Of a DNA stretch of 6,715 bases, positions 1 to 5,456 are shown in pieces. The notes beneath the pieces are model-generated. The model saw only the letters and a program-made list of their open reading frames with translations. It did not search any database and had not been told where the DNA came from. The stretch is taken from positions 1 through 6,715 of the forward strand of contig CALVTV010000201.1 in the NCBI GenBank assembly GCA_944363005.1, written 5' to 3'. Origin of the DNA: an uncultured Clostridia bacterium. Lineage in GTDB: Bacteria; Bacillota; Clostridia; Christensenellales; Aristaeellaceae. The position numbers were made by a program, and so were the translations under genes. Position 1 is the stretch's first letter, and every line of letters starts with the position of its first letter.

Positions 1-489
1 CAGGTTCGAATTGCTCACCGGCTTGCCGTCGTCGCTGATGGCGATGATGCCGGCCTCCTTCATCCTGCCGATCTCGGCCATCTCCTTGCCCTCGAGGTTC
101 TTGCTGATCGCACCGACCGGGTAGACGTGCACGCCGCTGCCCTTCGTCTCGGCCTTCTCAAGGATGTAGCGTGTCACAGCCGCGCAGTCGTTCACCGGCT
201 TGGTGTTGGGCATGCAGCAGATGCCCGTGAAGCCGCCGCGCGCCGCCGCCTTCGTGCCGGAAATGATGTCTTCCTTGTATTCAAGGCCCGGGTCGCGCAG
301 ATGGCAGTGCATGTCGATGAGGCCCGGCGCGACGACCTTGCCGCCCGCGTCGATCACCTCGGCGTCACCGGCGGTCAGATTCTCGCCGATATCCGCAATT
401 TTGCCGTCCACGATAAGCAGATCCTTCACGGCGTCGATGCCGTTGGCCGGGTCGATCACGCGGCCTCCGCGAATCAGATAGCTCTTCAT
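1..489 (-). CDS. pyrC: Dihydroorotase, N-terminal 163 residues (runs off left edge)
   Basis: This enzyme reversibly cyclises N-carbamoyl-L-aspartate to L-dihydroorotate, step 3 of UMP synthesis in the cytoplasm. The 163 visible codons are open from the ATG to the window edge. They show the amidohydrolase signature: the metal-binding HCHLRDPG motif at residues 61-68 (His61, His63, and Arg65 for substrate), MPNTKP at 93-98, and ISDDGKP at 151-157. In class I bacterial dihydroorotases an Asp in that SDDG motif is a metal ligand. The second half, with the remaining His ligands and catalytic Asp, lies outside the window. The ATG shares its A with the pyrB stop (TAATG), and an AAAGGAG site sits 8 nt upstream inside pyrB. 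The two genes are therefore probably translationally coupled. Family assignment is secure; only the C-terminus is unseen. Confidence 0.96.
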   Translation of the reverse strand, partial: MKSYLIRGGRVIDPANGIDAVKDLLIVDGKIADIGENLTAGDAEVIDAGGKVVAPGLIDMHCHLRDPGLEYKEDIISGTKAAARGGFTGICCMPNTKPVNDCAAVTRYILEKAETKGSGVHVYPVGAISKNLEGKEMAEIGRMKEAGIIAISDDGKPVSNSNL

Positions 490-1415
490 TACGCCTGCTC
501 CTTTCTGGTCAGCATGTAAAGCAGCGCCATGCGCACAGCCACGCCGCTTTCCACCTGCTGGGTGATGACCGACTGGTCGCTGTCCGCCGCGCTGGATGCG
601 ATCTCCACGCCGCGGTTCATCGGGCCGGGGTGCATGACGAGCGCATGCTTCTTGGCCAGCGCCACGCGCTCGGGCGTGATCTCCCAGTTGTCGCAGTATT
701 CCGCGACGGACGGGAACAGGCCCTTCTGCTGGCGCTCGCGCTGGATGCGCAGGCCCATCACGACGTCCGCGCCCTCGCAGGCGTCCTCGATGGTCTCGGC
801 CACCGTGCAGCCCAGCTTCTCGATCTGCACAGGAATCAGCGTCGGCGGCGCGCAGAGCACGACCTTCGCGCCCATCGTCGTCAGGCCGTAGATGTTGGAG
901 CGCGCCACGCGGCTGTGCATCACGTCGCCGCAGATGGCGACCTTGATGCCCTCGAGGCTGCCCAGGTGTTCGCGCATGGTCATCATGTCCAGCAGCGCCT
1001 GCGTGGGATGCTCGTTCATGCCGTCGCCCGCGTTGATGACGTGCGCGCGCACGTGGCGGGCCAGCAGCGCCGGCGCGCCGGACATCGGATGGCGAATGAT
1101 GATGACGTCGGTGCCCATCTGGTCGAGCGTCACGCCCGTATCAATCAGCGTTTCGCCCTTGGCCACGCTCGACGCGCTGGCCGAAATGTTCGCCGCCGCC
1201 GCGGACATGTACTTGCTCGCCAGCTCAAAGGACATGCGGGTCCGCGTCGAATTCTCATAAAAGAGCGTGACGATCGACTTGCCTTGCAGGTGCGCCGTCT
1301 TCTTGTTGCTCGAGCGCACGATCTGGCGCATGGTCATCGCCGTGTCGAGGATTTCCGTGATCTCTTCCCGGCTCACGCCCTCCAGGCCGAGCAGGTCTTT
1401 TCTGTTGATGCTCAC
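489..1415 (-). CDS. pyrB: Aspartate carbamoyltransferase catalytic subunit
   Basis: PyrB condenses carbamoyl phosphate with L-aspartate to carbamoyl-aspartate, the committed step of pyrimidine synthesis. The 308-residue length fits the 300-310 residues of Bacillus-type catalytic chains. Visible motifs are the carbamoyl-phosphate loop STRTR at 56-60, the catalytic Lys86 in AKGETL, the HPTQ motif at 136-139, the GDVMHSRVARS segment at 163-173 opening the aspartate domain, GLRIQRER at 221-228, and HPGPMNRG at 262-269. The start is GTG, with AGAAAGG about 8 nt upstream in the 20-nt gap after pyrR. The stop overlaps the pyrC start by one base. No pyrI regulatory subunit gene lies next to it, as is normal when PyrR controls the operon at the RNA level. 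Expression should follow the upstream attenuator. Confidence 0.97.
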   Translation of the reverse strand: MSINRKDLLGLEGVSREEITEILDTAMTMRQIVRSSNKKTAHLQGKSIVTLFYENSTRTRMSFELASKYMSAAAANISASASSVAKGETLIDTGVTLDQMGTDVIIIRHPMSGAPALLARHVRAHVINAGDGMNEHPTQALLDMMTMREHLGSLEGIKVAICGDVMHSRVARSNIYGLTTMGAKVVLCAPPTLIPVQIEKLGCTVAETIEDACEGADVVMGLRIQRERQQKGLFPSVAEYCDNWEITPERVALAKKHALVMHPGPMNRGVEIASSAADSDQSVITQQVESGVAVRMALLYMLTRKEQA

Positions 1416-1435
1416 GTTATTTGCCTTTCTGCGGT

Positions 1436-1993
1436 TTACGCGTTCTTTTTCTCATAGAGCACGACGCCCATATCGCCGTCATACTCCGGCACATGCACGC
1501 CGACAAGCTCGCTTTTGCTGGTCGGCAGATTCTTGCCGACATAGTCCGCCCGAATCGGAAGCTCCCGATGGCCGCGGTCAACCATGACCGCCAGCTGAAT
1601 GAGCGCCGGCCGGCCCATGTCGCAGATGGCGTCCATCGCCGCGCGCGCCGTGCGCCCGGAGAAGAGCACATCGTCCACCATGATGATCTTCGCGTCCTGC
1701 ACCTGGAAGGGCAGGTCCGTCGCGTTGACCACCGGATGCTCCTGCAAGAGCGACAGGTCGTCGCGATAGAAGGTGATGTCCAGCACGCCCAGCGGCAGGC
1801 GCACGCCTTCCACCTGCTCGATCAAATCCGCCAGCATGCGCGCCAGCGTCACACCCCTGCGCTGGATGCCCACCAACGTGAGCCCCTCTACGCCGCGGTT
1901 GTTTTCGATGATCTCATGCGCCACACGCCGAAGCGCGCGCTGCATGGCCTGCTCGTCCATGATGTTCGCCTTGAATTCCAATGAGACCGCCAC
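1436..1993 (-). CDS. pyrR: Bifunctional pyr operon RNA-binding attenuator / uracil phosphoribosyltransferase
   Basis: PyrR binds the pyr leader RNA when UMP or UTP is abundant and promotes termination. In many species it also has uracil phosphoribosyltransferase activity. With the start chosen here it has 185 residues, close to the roughly 180 typical of the family. The type I PRPP-binding motif (IIMVDDVLFSGRTAR) lies at about 103-117. Other family blocks are DEQAMQRALRRVAHEI near the N-terminus, LVGIQRRGVTLA, DITFYRDDL, and a C-terminal VDRGHRELPIRADYVGKN followed by TSKSE. The frame opens further upstream at a GTG at 2000-2002, but that codon overlaps the AAGGAG ribosome site. The GTG at 1991-1993 lies 8 nt after that site and is preferred. 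A start at the internal ATG before DEQ is less likely because it has no clear ribosome site. Confidence 0.95.
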   Translation of the reverse strand: MAVSLEFKANIMDEQAMQRALRRVAHEIIENNRGVEGLTLVGIQRRGVTLARMLADLIEQVEGVRLPLGVLDITFYRDDLSLLQEHPVVNATDLPFQVQDAKIIMVDDVLFSGRTARAAMDAICDMGRPALIQLAVMVDRGHRELPIRADYVGKNLPTSKSELVGVHVPEYDGDMGVVLYEKKNA

Positions 1994-2001
1994 GCTCTTC
2001 A

Positions 2002-2007
2002 CTCCTT
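2002..2007 (-). promoter_or_regulatory. Ribosome binding site fixing the pyrR start
   Basis: AAGGAG on the minus strand, 8 nt before the GTG at 1991-1993. An in-frame GTG at 2000-2002 overlaps this site by one base and so cannot be the main start. This makes PyrR three residues shorter than the longest open frame. Confidence 0.8.
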
Positions 2008-2017
2008 TTTACACAAC

Positions 2018-2050
2018 AAAAGCCCTGTCCCGAAAAAGCCGGAACAGGGC
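2018..2050 (-). terminator. Intrinsic terminator (attenuator) of the pyr leader
   Basis: On the minus strand GCCCTGTTCCG (2050-2040) pairs with CGGGACAGGGC (2032-2022). The stem has 11 bp with one G-U pair and a 7-nt loop, followed by TTTTG. It ends about 25 nt before the pyrR start, the position expected for a transcription attenuator ahead of the first gene. Its 5' arm can instead pair upstream with the antiterminator strand, so readthrough should depend on whether PyrR is bound. Confidence 0.9.
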
Positions 2051-2082
2051 AAATATTCCCTCTCATTTGCCGCCTTGCCGAC
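2038..2082 (-). promoter_or_regulatory. Antiterminator hairpin of the pyr leader
   Basis: The strand at 2082-2065 can pair with 2054-2038. A perfect 7-bp apical stem forms from GGCAAAT (2071-2065) and ATTTGCC (2054-2048). It extends outward through G2073-C2047, G2074-U2046 and A2076-U2044 to a 5-bp base of GTCGG (2082-2078) with CCGGC (2042-2038), which includes one G-U pair. There is one bulged base and two mismatches. The hairpin covers the whole 5' arm of the terminator and uses the 3' half of the PyrR-binding loop, so it excludes both other hairpins. The pairing was worked out by hand, without energy calculation. Confidence 0.75.
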
Positions 2083-2105
2083 CTCACGGGATCGATTTAA
2101 AAGCG
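2071..2105 (-). promoter_or_regulatory. PyrR-binding anti-antiterminator stem-loop
   Basis: The core GATCCCGTGAGGTC (2093-2080) matches the known PyrR binding-loop consensus ARUCCNGNGAGGYU at all positions except the outermost pair. There A-U is replaced by G-C, so pairing is kept. A lower stem forms from CGCTTT (2105-2100) with AAGGCG (2076-2071). The two stems are separated by a purine-containing internal loop (TAAATC against GGC), as in Bacillus pyr leaders. PyrR with UMP or UTP should stabilise this hairpin, prevent the antiterminator and switch the operon off. Confidence 0.88.
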
Positions 2106-2206
2106 CCTCTTCATGCCCTCCCGCGCAGGCCGCGCGTTCAGGTTCGGTTGTTTTGTTGTCAAGCTGCGCCGGACAGATTGTCCTCCGCCCGTCCGCAACC
2201 GATAGC

Positions 2207-2235
2207 ATTGTATCATCTTTTTGATGTCCCGTCAA
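2207..2235 (-). promoter_or_regulatory. Sigma-A type promoter of the pyr operon
   Basis: TTGACG (2235-2230) and TACAAT (2212-2207) are separated by exactly 17 nt, a near-consensus housekeeping promoter on the minus strand. Transcription would start near 2200, giving a leader of about 200 nt that contains the whole attenuator. Between start site and attenuator there are minor hairpins, GGACA/TGTCC at 2171-2183 and CGCGC/GCGCG near 2122-2136, with no assigned role. Confidence 0.85.
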
Positions 2236-2320
2236 TGCGCAATGCGTCAAGAAACGCGCTCAAATCGCAAAAGCAGGTTCGCTTTCCCCCGTCATTCGCG
2301 TTTTTTCGCCGCTTGCCGGG

Positions 2321-2863
2321 CTACTTTGTCGGTTTTTTTCGCAGTTTGAGTTCCAGGTTTCTGCGCGCGGCCATCGCTTTGAGCGCCTCAACGGCCATTG
2401 CACTCCTTTGCCTGACGGGCAAGTCCTCCGGGATGGCTTTGATCTGCTGCATCGCCTCCCGAATTTCCTCAAGCTCCAGCAGATTGACGGCCACGCAGAA
2501 AAAGCGCTTCCTGCGCCCGTCGTTGTAGCCGGCAAGCAGTGTTTCAAGCGCCCGCATCTTCTCCGTGAGCTCGAGGGTATATGCCTGCGCACCGATTTGC
2601 CGGGCGCGCTCGAGATCCGCTTTCTGCCGGCGGTACGTGATGAAGGAGTCGTACTGCGCTTCGTTCGCGTAGCGTTCACAGGGATACTCTGCGCACGCAA
2701 AACAGTATTCGACATTTCCCCGCTCCCGGCTGCATCTTGCAATCGCACACGCCTGGCTACCATGGCCGCACCCGCCGCAGTAGCGCCCCACAAACATGGG
2801 GCACAGTCCGCAGTTGAGCCCGCACAGCGAGAACAGCGGATTGCTTCGCTCAAATCCCTTCAT
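2321..2863 (-). CDS. DUF3795-type cysteine-rich protein
   Basis: This is a 180-residue soluble protein of unknown function. Its N-terminus begins CGLNCGLCP at residues 14-22, the hallmark of DUF3795 proteins. Further cysteines stand at 29, 32, 39, 44, 54, 57 and 62. Ten cysteines within about 50 residues suggest a metal or Fe-S binding module; this is inferred from spacing, not shown. The remainder is helical and charged, rich in Glu, Arg, Lys and Leu, with a very basic end (LKLRKKPTK). I see no signal peptide or membrane segment. The ATG follows an AGGGGA site by 7 nt. The gene is divergent from the FAD-Rieske oxidoreductase across 104 bp and reads toward the pyr promoter. I see no clear terminator in the 85 nt after its stop. 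Confidence 0.85.
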   Translation of the reverse strand: MKGFERSNPLFSLCGLNCGLCPMFVGRYCGGCGHGSQACAIARCSRERGNVEYCFACAEYPCERYANEAQYDSFITYRRQKADLERARQIGAQAYTLELTEKMRALETLLAGYNDGRRKRFFCVAVNLLELEEIREAMQQIKAIPEDLPVRQRSAMAVEALKAMAARRNLELKLRKKPTK

Positions 2864-2955
2864 TCCATTTTCCCCTATTCTGTCGCAAGACCAGCCAAAG
2901 CCCCTGTTTATTCCCGCGCAAATCGGGCATACTCAGCGTATCCATCCCAGCTACC

Positions 2956-2961
2956 AGGAGG
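2956..2961 (+). promoter_or_regulatory. Ribosome binding site of the FAD-Rieske oxidoreductase
   Basis: A full AGGAGG lies 6 nt before the ATG at 2968 and fixes that start. The 104-bp divergent spacer upstream (2864-2967) must hold promoters for both flanking genes. I see only weak -10-like boxes there, such as CATACT near 2929-2934 on the plus strand, and do not call a promoter. Confidence 0.8.
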
Positions 2962-2967
2962 TCGCCT

Positions 2968-4450
2968 ATGACGCCGTATTTTCCCGCCCACTCTCCGACG
3001 CCATTACCCCGGCATGCGCTCCATACGGACGTTCGCTGTGATGTCTGCGTGATCGGCGGCGGCATCGCCGGCATACTCACCGCGCACCTGCTCGAGCGCC
3101 ACGGATTGCAGGTCGTGCTTCTGGAGGCAAACCGCCTGCTTTCCGGCGAAACGCGCGGCACCACGGCCAAACTCACCGTGCAGCACGGGCTCTTTGCCAG
3201 CAAACTGCTTGCAACCGTCGGCCAATCCGCGGCATACGGCTATGTGCAGGCCAACCAGCGGGCTATGCGCGACTTTCAATCCCTGATTCACGCTTCCGGC
3301 GTTCACTGCGGGCTCAGCCGCCAGCGCGCGTACCTGTACACGTCGGGCGATCCGCAGCCGGTTTATGACGAGGCGCGCGCCTGCGGGCTGCTCGGCCTGA
3401 CAACGCGCGTCGTCAACCGCATTCCGGCCCCTTTCCCCGTGCGCGCCGCGCTGGAATTGCCCGATCAAGCGCAGATGAATCCCTTTCCGCTGCTGGCAGC
3501 ACTAGCCGCGCCGCTCACGGTCTACGAGCACACGCGCGCACAGGCGCTTGACGGCACAAACGTCATCACGCAAAACGGCGTCGTTTACGCGCAAGCCGTC
3601 TGCGTTTGCACGCATTATCCGGCTTTTCTGCTCCCCGGGGCGTATTTTATGCGGCTGCATCAGGAGCGCTCCTATACGCTTGCGCTGCGCATGCCGGCAG
3701 GCGCGCCCGGCGTCGGCGGCGTGCTCTATGGAATCGGGGAGCCTTCGCTGCGCCAAACCGGCCCCATCCTGTTCTTCGGCGGCGAAAGCCACCGCAGCGG
3801 CGAAAACCCGTCGGGCGGCTGCTATCAGCGCCTGCGCGAGAAAGCCACGCAGCGCTTTCCGCAGGGCAGGGAAGTCGCGCACTGGTCCGCGCAGGACTGC
3901 ATGAGCGCCGACGGCCTCCCCTACATCGGTAAATTGTCCCGCTCCAAGCCCGGCGTATACGTCGCGACAGGGTTCGGCAAGTGGGGCATGACGAACGCCA
4001 TGGTCGCCGCCAGGCTGCTCTGCGATGAAATTGCGGGCCACAGCAGCCCGTATGCGTGGATCTTTTCCCCTCAGCGTCTGCCGGGTTTGCAGGCCACCGG
4101 CGCCATTTTGCGCCAAGGCACCCATGCCGCGGTGGATCTCGGCCGCAGTTTGGTTCCCGCTCTGCGCTCGGCCGCATCGCTCGCCCCCCGGAGAGGGCGA
4201 CATCGTGCGCCATGGCTTGGGAAAAGCCGCCGCATACCGCGATGCCCAGGGCGGACTGCACCTGATTTCGCCCTACTGCGCGCATATGAAGTGCCTGCTG
4301 CGCTTCAATCCGGACGAGTGCAGCTGGGACTGCCCCTGCCACGGTTCGCGCTTCACCATCGATGGGCAGGTGATCTGCGCGCCCGCGCAGCACGACGTCC
4401 CTTCCCGCCATGGACTCCATACGCCCGTTCCGCACCCCGCTCCATCCTGA
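2968..4450 (+). pseudogene. FAD-dependent oxidoreductase with C-terminal Rieske [2Fe-2S] domain, frameshifted
   Basis: Two-domain redox protein resembling Bacillus YhfW. The N-terminal DAO-type flavin domain carries the dinucleotide motif VIGGGIAG (residues 28-35) and an acidic LLEAN after the second strand. It continues with GTTAKLTVQHG near 64-74, WSAQDCMSADGLPYIG at 306-321 and ATGFGKWGMTN at 333-343. Around codon 406 the frame breaks at a C6 run. If one C is removed, translation continues LAPGEGDIV into a complete Rieske domain, with CAHMKC at 437-442 and CPCHGS at 455-460. The cluster ligands Cys437, His439, Cys455 and His458 and the disulfide pair Cys442/Cys457 are all present. The repaired protein has 493 residues, near the usual length of about 500. 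Unrepaired, the first frame runs to 4521 as arginine-rich nonsense and overlaps the patatin gene by 67 nt. Substrate unknown. It may be a real pseudogene, a phase-variable gene or a sequencing error. Confidence 0.9.
4184..4189 (+). other. C6 run marking the frameshift
   Basis: Six consecutive C follow a G and precede GGAGAGGGC. Five C would keep the flavin-domain and Rieske-domain frames joined (Leu-Ala-Pro-Gly-Glu-Gly). Six C put the Rieske domain in the next frame. The run lies in the linker between the two domains, and both flanking segments read cleanly up to it. Confidence 0.8.
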
Positions 4451-4459
4451 GCGCTCAGG
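4446..4459. repeat. 14-nt perfect palindrome covering both convergent stop codons
   Basis: CCTGAGCGCTCAGG is fully self-complementary. It contains the TGA stop of the plus-strand oxidoreductase (4448-4450) and, as TCA, the TGA stop of the minus-strand patatin gene (4455-4457), with four bases between them. It has no loop and no U-run on either side, so it is not a standard intrinsic terminator. I see no better terminator for either gene in this junction. Confidence 0.7.
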
Positions 4460-5297
4460 GTTTCAGGTACTCCAGCAGCTCGGGAAGACGCTTCTGCGCA
4501 TCCGCGACGCCGCGGTCATAGACCTCCTGAAGCTTTTCCGGGCGGCGCTCAATCCGCGCAATGGGAAGCGCGGTTTCCGGCCGGATGACGAAGATTCTCC
4601 CTTCCTTTTCCAAGCGCACCACTTCTTCGCACTGCGCATTATACCGCTCATGGCGATGGATCAGCGCGTCCGCCAGCAAGGGATAGCGATGATAATACGC
4701 GCGAATCAGCGCGCGCTTCATGGGCTTTTTGCGATAGTCCGCCGGACGCGTCAAGACGACGACCACGCGGTCATAGCCGCGCTTCAGGCAGGCGCGCACG
4801 GGGATGCTGTCCGTGATGCCGCCGTCCAGGTATTTTTTCCCGTTCAGCTCAACGAATTTGGAGACAAAGGGCATCGAAGCCGACGCCCGCAAATCCTCAA
4901 TCTGATCCACCGCGCTCCTGATGCGCAGATACTCCGGCTCACCCGTTTCCACATTGGTGACAACCGCGACAAATTCCCCGCCATAGGCCTTGAACGCCGC
5001 ATCGTCAAACGGGTCCAGTTCGTTCGGAAGGCGGTAATAGGCAAATTCGCGGTTAAACAAATCCCCCGTCGTCACCAGCGAATGCACGGACATGTAGCGC
5101 TTGTCCGCGATATACTTCTTGTTGTAACGCAGCGCGCGGCCTCGTTGTCCGGAAAACAGATTCAAACCAAAAAGTGCACCCGCACTCACGCCAAAGAGCG
5201 CATCCACTCGAATTCCCTGATCCATCCACACGTCGAGAATCCCCGACGTGTACATGCCGCGCATTGCGCCGCCTTCCAGCACCAGACCGATCTTCAC
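4455..5297 (-). CDS. Patatin-like phospholipase / serine hydrolase
   Basis: Predicted cytoplasmic serine hydrolase of the bacterial patatin (YjjU-like) group, probably acting on lipid or acyl esters; the substrate is unknown. Residues are numbered from the GTG at 5297 (280 aa). The glycine-rich oxyanion loop EGGAMRG lies at 8-14. The nucleophile motif GVSAG at 36-40 gives catalytic Ser38. The catalytic Asp158 sits in DGG (158-160) within YLDGGITDSIP. The Ser-Asp dyad and oxyanion loop are all intact, so it should be active. No signal peptide or membrane helix is visible. The start follows GGAGG by 8 nt; the frame is open a little further to a TTG without ribosome site, which I reject. The gene has its own promoter, follows the terminator of the fumarate-reductase-like gene, and converges on the FAD-Rieske gene. 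No toxin, receptor or secretion gene adjoins it. Confidence 0.93.
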   Translation of the reverse strand: MKIGLVLEGGAMRGMYTSGILDVWMDQGIRVDALFGVSAGALFGLNLFSGQRGRALRYNKKYIADKRYMSVHSLVTTGDLFNREFAYYRLPNELDPFDDAAFKAYGGEFVAVVTNVETGEPEYLRIRSAVDQIEDLRASASMPFVSKFVELNGKKYLDGGITDSIPVRACLKRGYDRVVVVLTRPADYRKKPMKRALIRAYYHRYPLLADALIHRHERYNAQCEEVVRLEKEGRIFVIRPETALPIARIERRPEKLQEVYDRGVADAQKRLPELLEYLKP

Positions 5298-5305
5298 ACC
5301 GCATT

Positions 5306-5310
5306 CCTCC
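5306..5310 (-). promoter_or_regulatory. Ribosome binding site fixing the patatin start
   Basis: GGAGG on the minus strand, 8 nt before the GTG at 5295-5297. This supports a protein beginning MKIGLVLEGG, the usual N-terminus of this family, rather than the longer TTG-initiated frame starting at 5318. Confidence 0.78.
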
Positions 5311-5329
5311 GCTTGCAATTCTTGTTTTT

Positions 5330-5338
5330 ATTATACCA
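5330..5338 (-). promoter_or_regulatory. Extended -10 promoter of the patatin gene
   Basis: TGGTATAAT on the minus strand is a perfect TATAAT with the TGn extension. No good -35 box lies 16-18 nt upstream, which is acceptable for an extended -10 promoter. Transcription would begin near 5323, leaving a leader of about 25 nt before the GTG. Confidence 0.75.
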
Positions 5339-5412
5339 CACCGGCGCAATCAAAGCTTCCCGAAATTCAGCAGGTCAGCGCATACGCGCATTTTTCAAGC
5401 CCGTGTTCGCAT

Positions 5413-5448
5413 AAAAAAGCGACCCTGCAACCGAAGTTGCAGAGCCGC
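5413..5448 (-). terminator. Intrinsic terminator after the fumarate-reductase-like gene
   Basis: GCGGCTCTGCAAC (5448-5436) pairs with GTTGCAGGGTCGC (5431-5419) on the minus strand. The 13-bp stem has two G-U pairs and is closed C-G over a stable UUCG tetraloop. Six U follow at 5418-5413. It starts 8 nt after the stop codon and isolates this gene from the patatin promoter downstream. Confidence 0.95.
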
Positions 5449-5456
5449 AAAGGGAA

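Noticed and set aside
630..1457. Long plus-strand open frame (275 codons) opposite pyrB
   Set aside because: It is a shadow of pyrB in GC-rich sequence. It is full of His, Arg, Ala and Asp runs, has no family motif, and the minus-strand gene is unmistakable.
2097..2114. Five-codon mini-frame (ATG AAG AGG CGC TTT TAA) in the pyr leader as a leader peptide
   Set aside because: The preceding GGGAGG is only about 2 nt from the ATG, too close for initiation. PyrR attenuation does not use a leader peptide.
1999..2250. 83-codon minus-strand frame across the pyr leader
   Set aside because: It begins upstream of the predicted transcription start and runs through the attenuator hairpins. No ribosome site or recognisable motif.
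2236..2320. Terminator for the DUF3795 gene
   Set aside because: I looked for a stem followed by a U-run on the minus strand after the stop at 2321 and found only short imperfect pairings without a U-run.
3502..4203. Minus-strand frames (233 and 262 codons) opposite the FAD-Rieske gene
   Set aside because: They lack known motifs and are explained by high GC and codon bias of the plus-strand gene.
4455..5297. Patatin gene as the effector of an anti-phage system (CBASS-like)
   Set aside because: No cyclase, ubiquitin-like, HORMA or other defence partner is adjacent. It has its own promoter and neighbours of ordinary metabolism.
4410..5414. Plus-strand open frame of 334 codons opposite the patatin gene
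   Set aside because: The antisense strand carries all patatin catalytic motifs with a good ribosome site and promoter. The plus frame has none of these.
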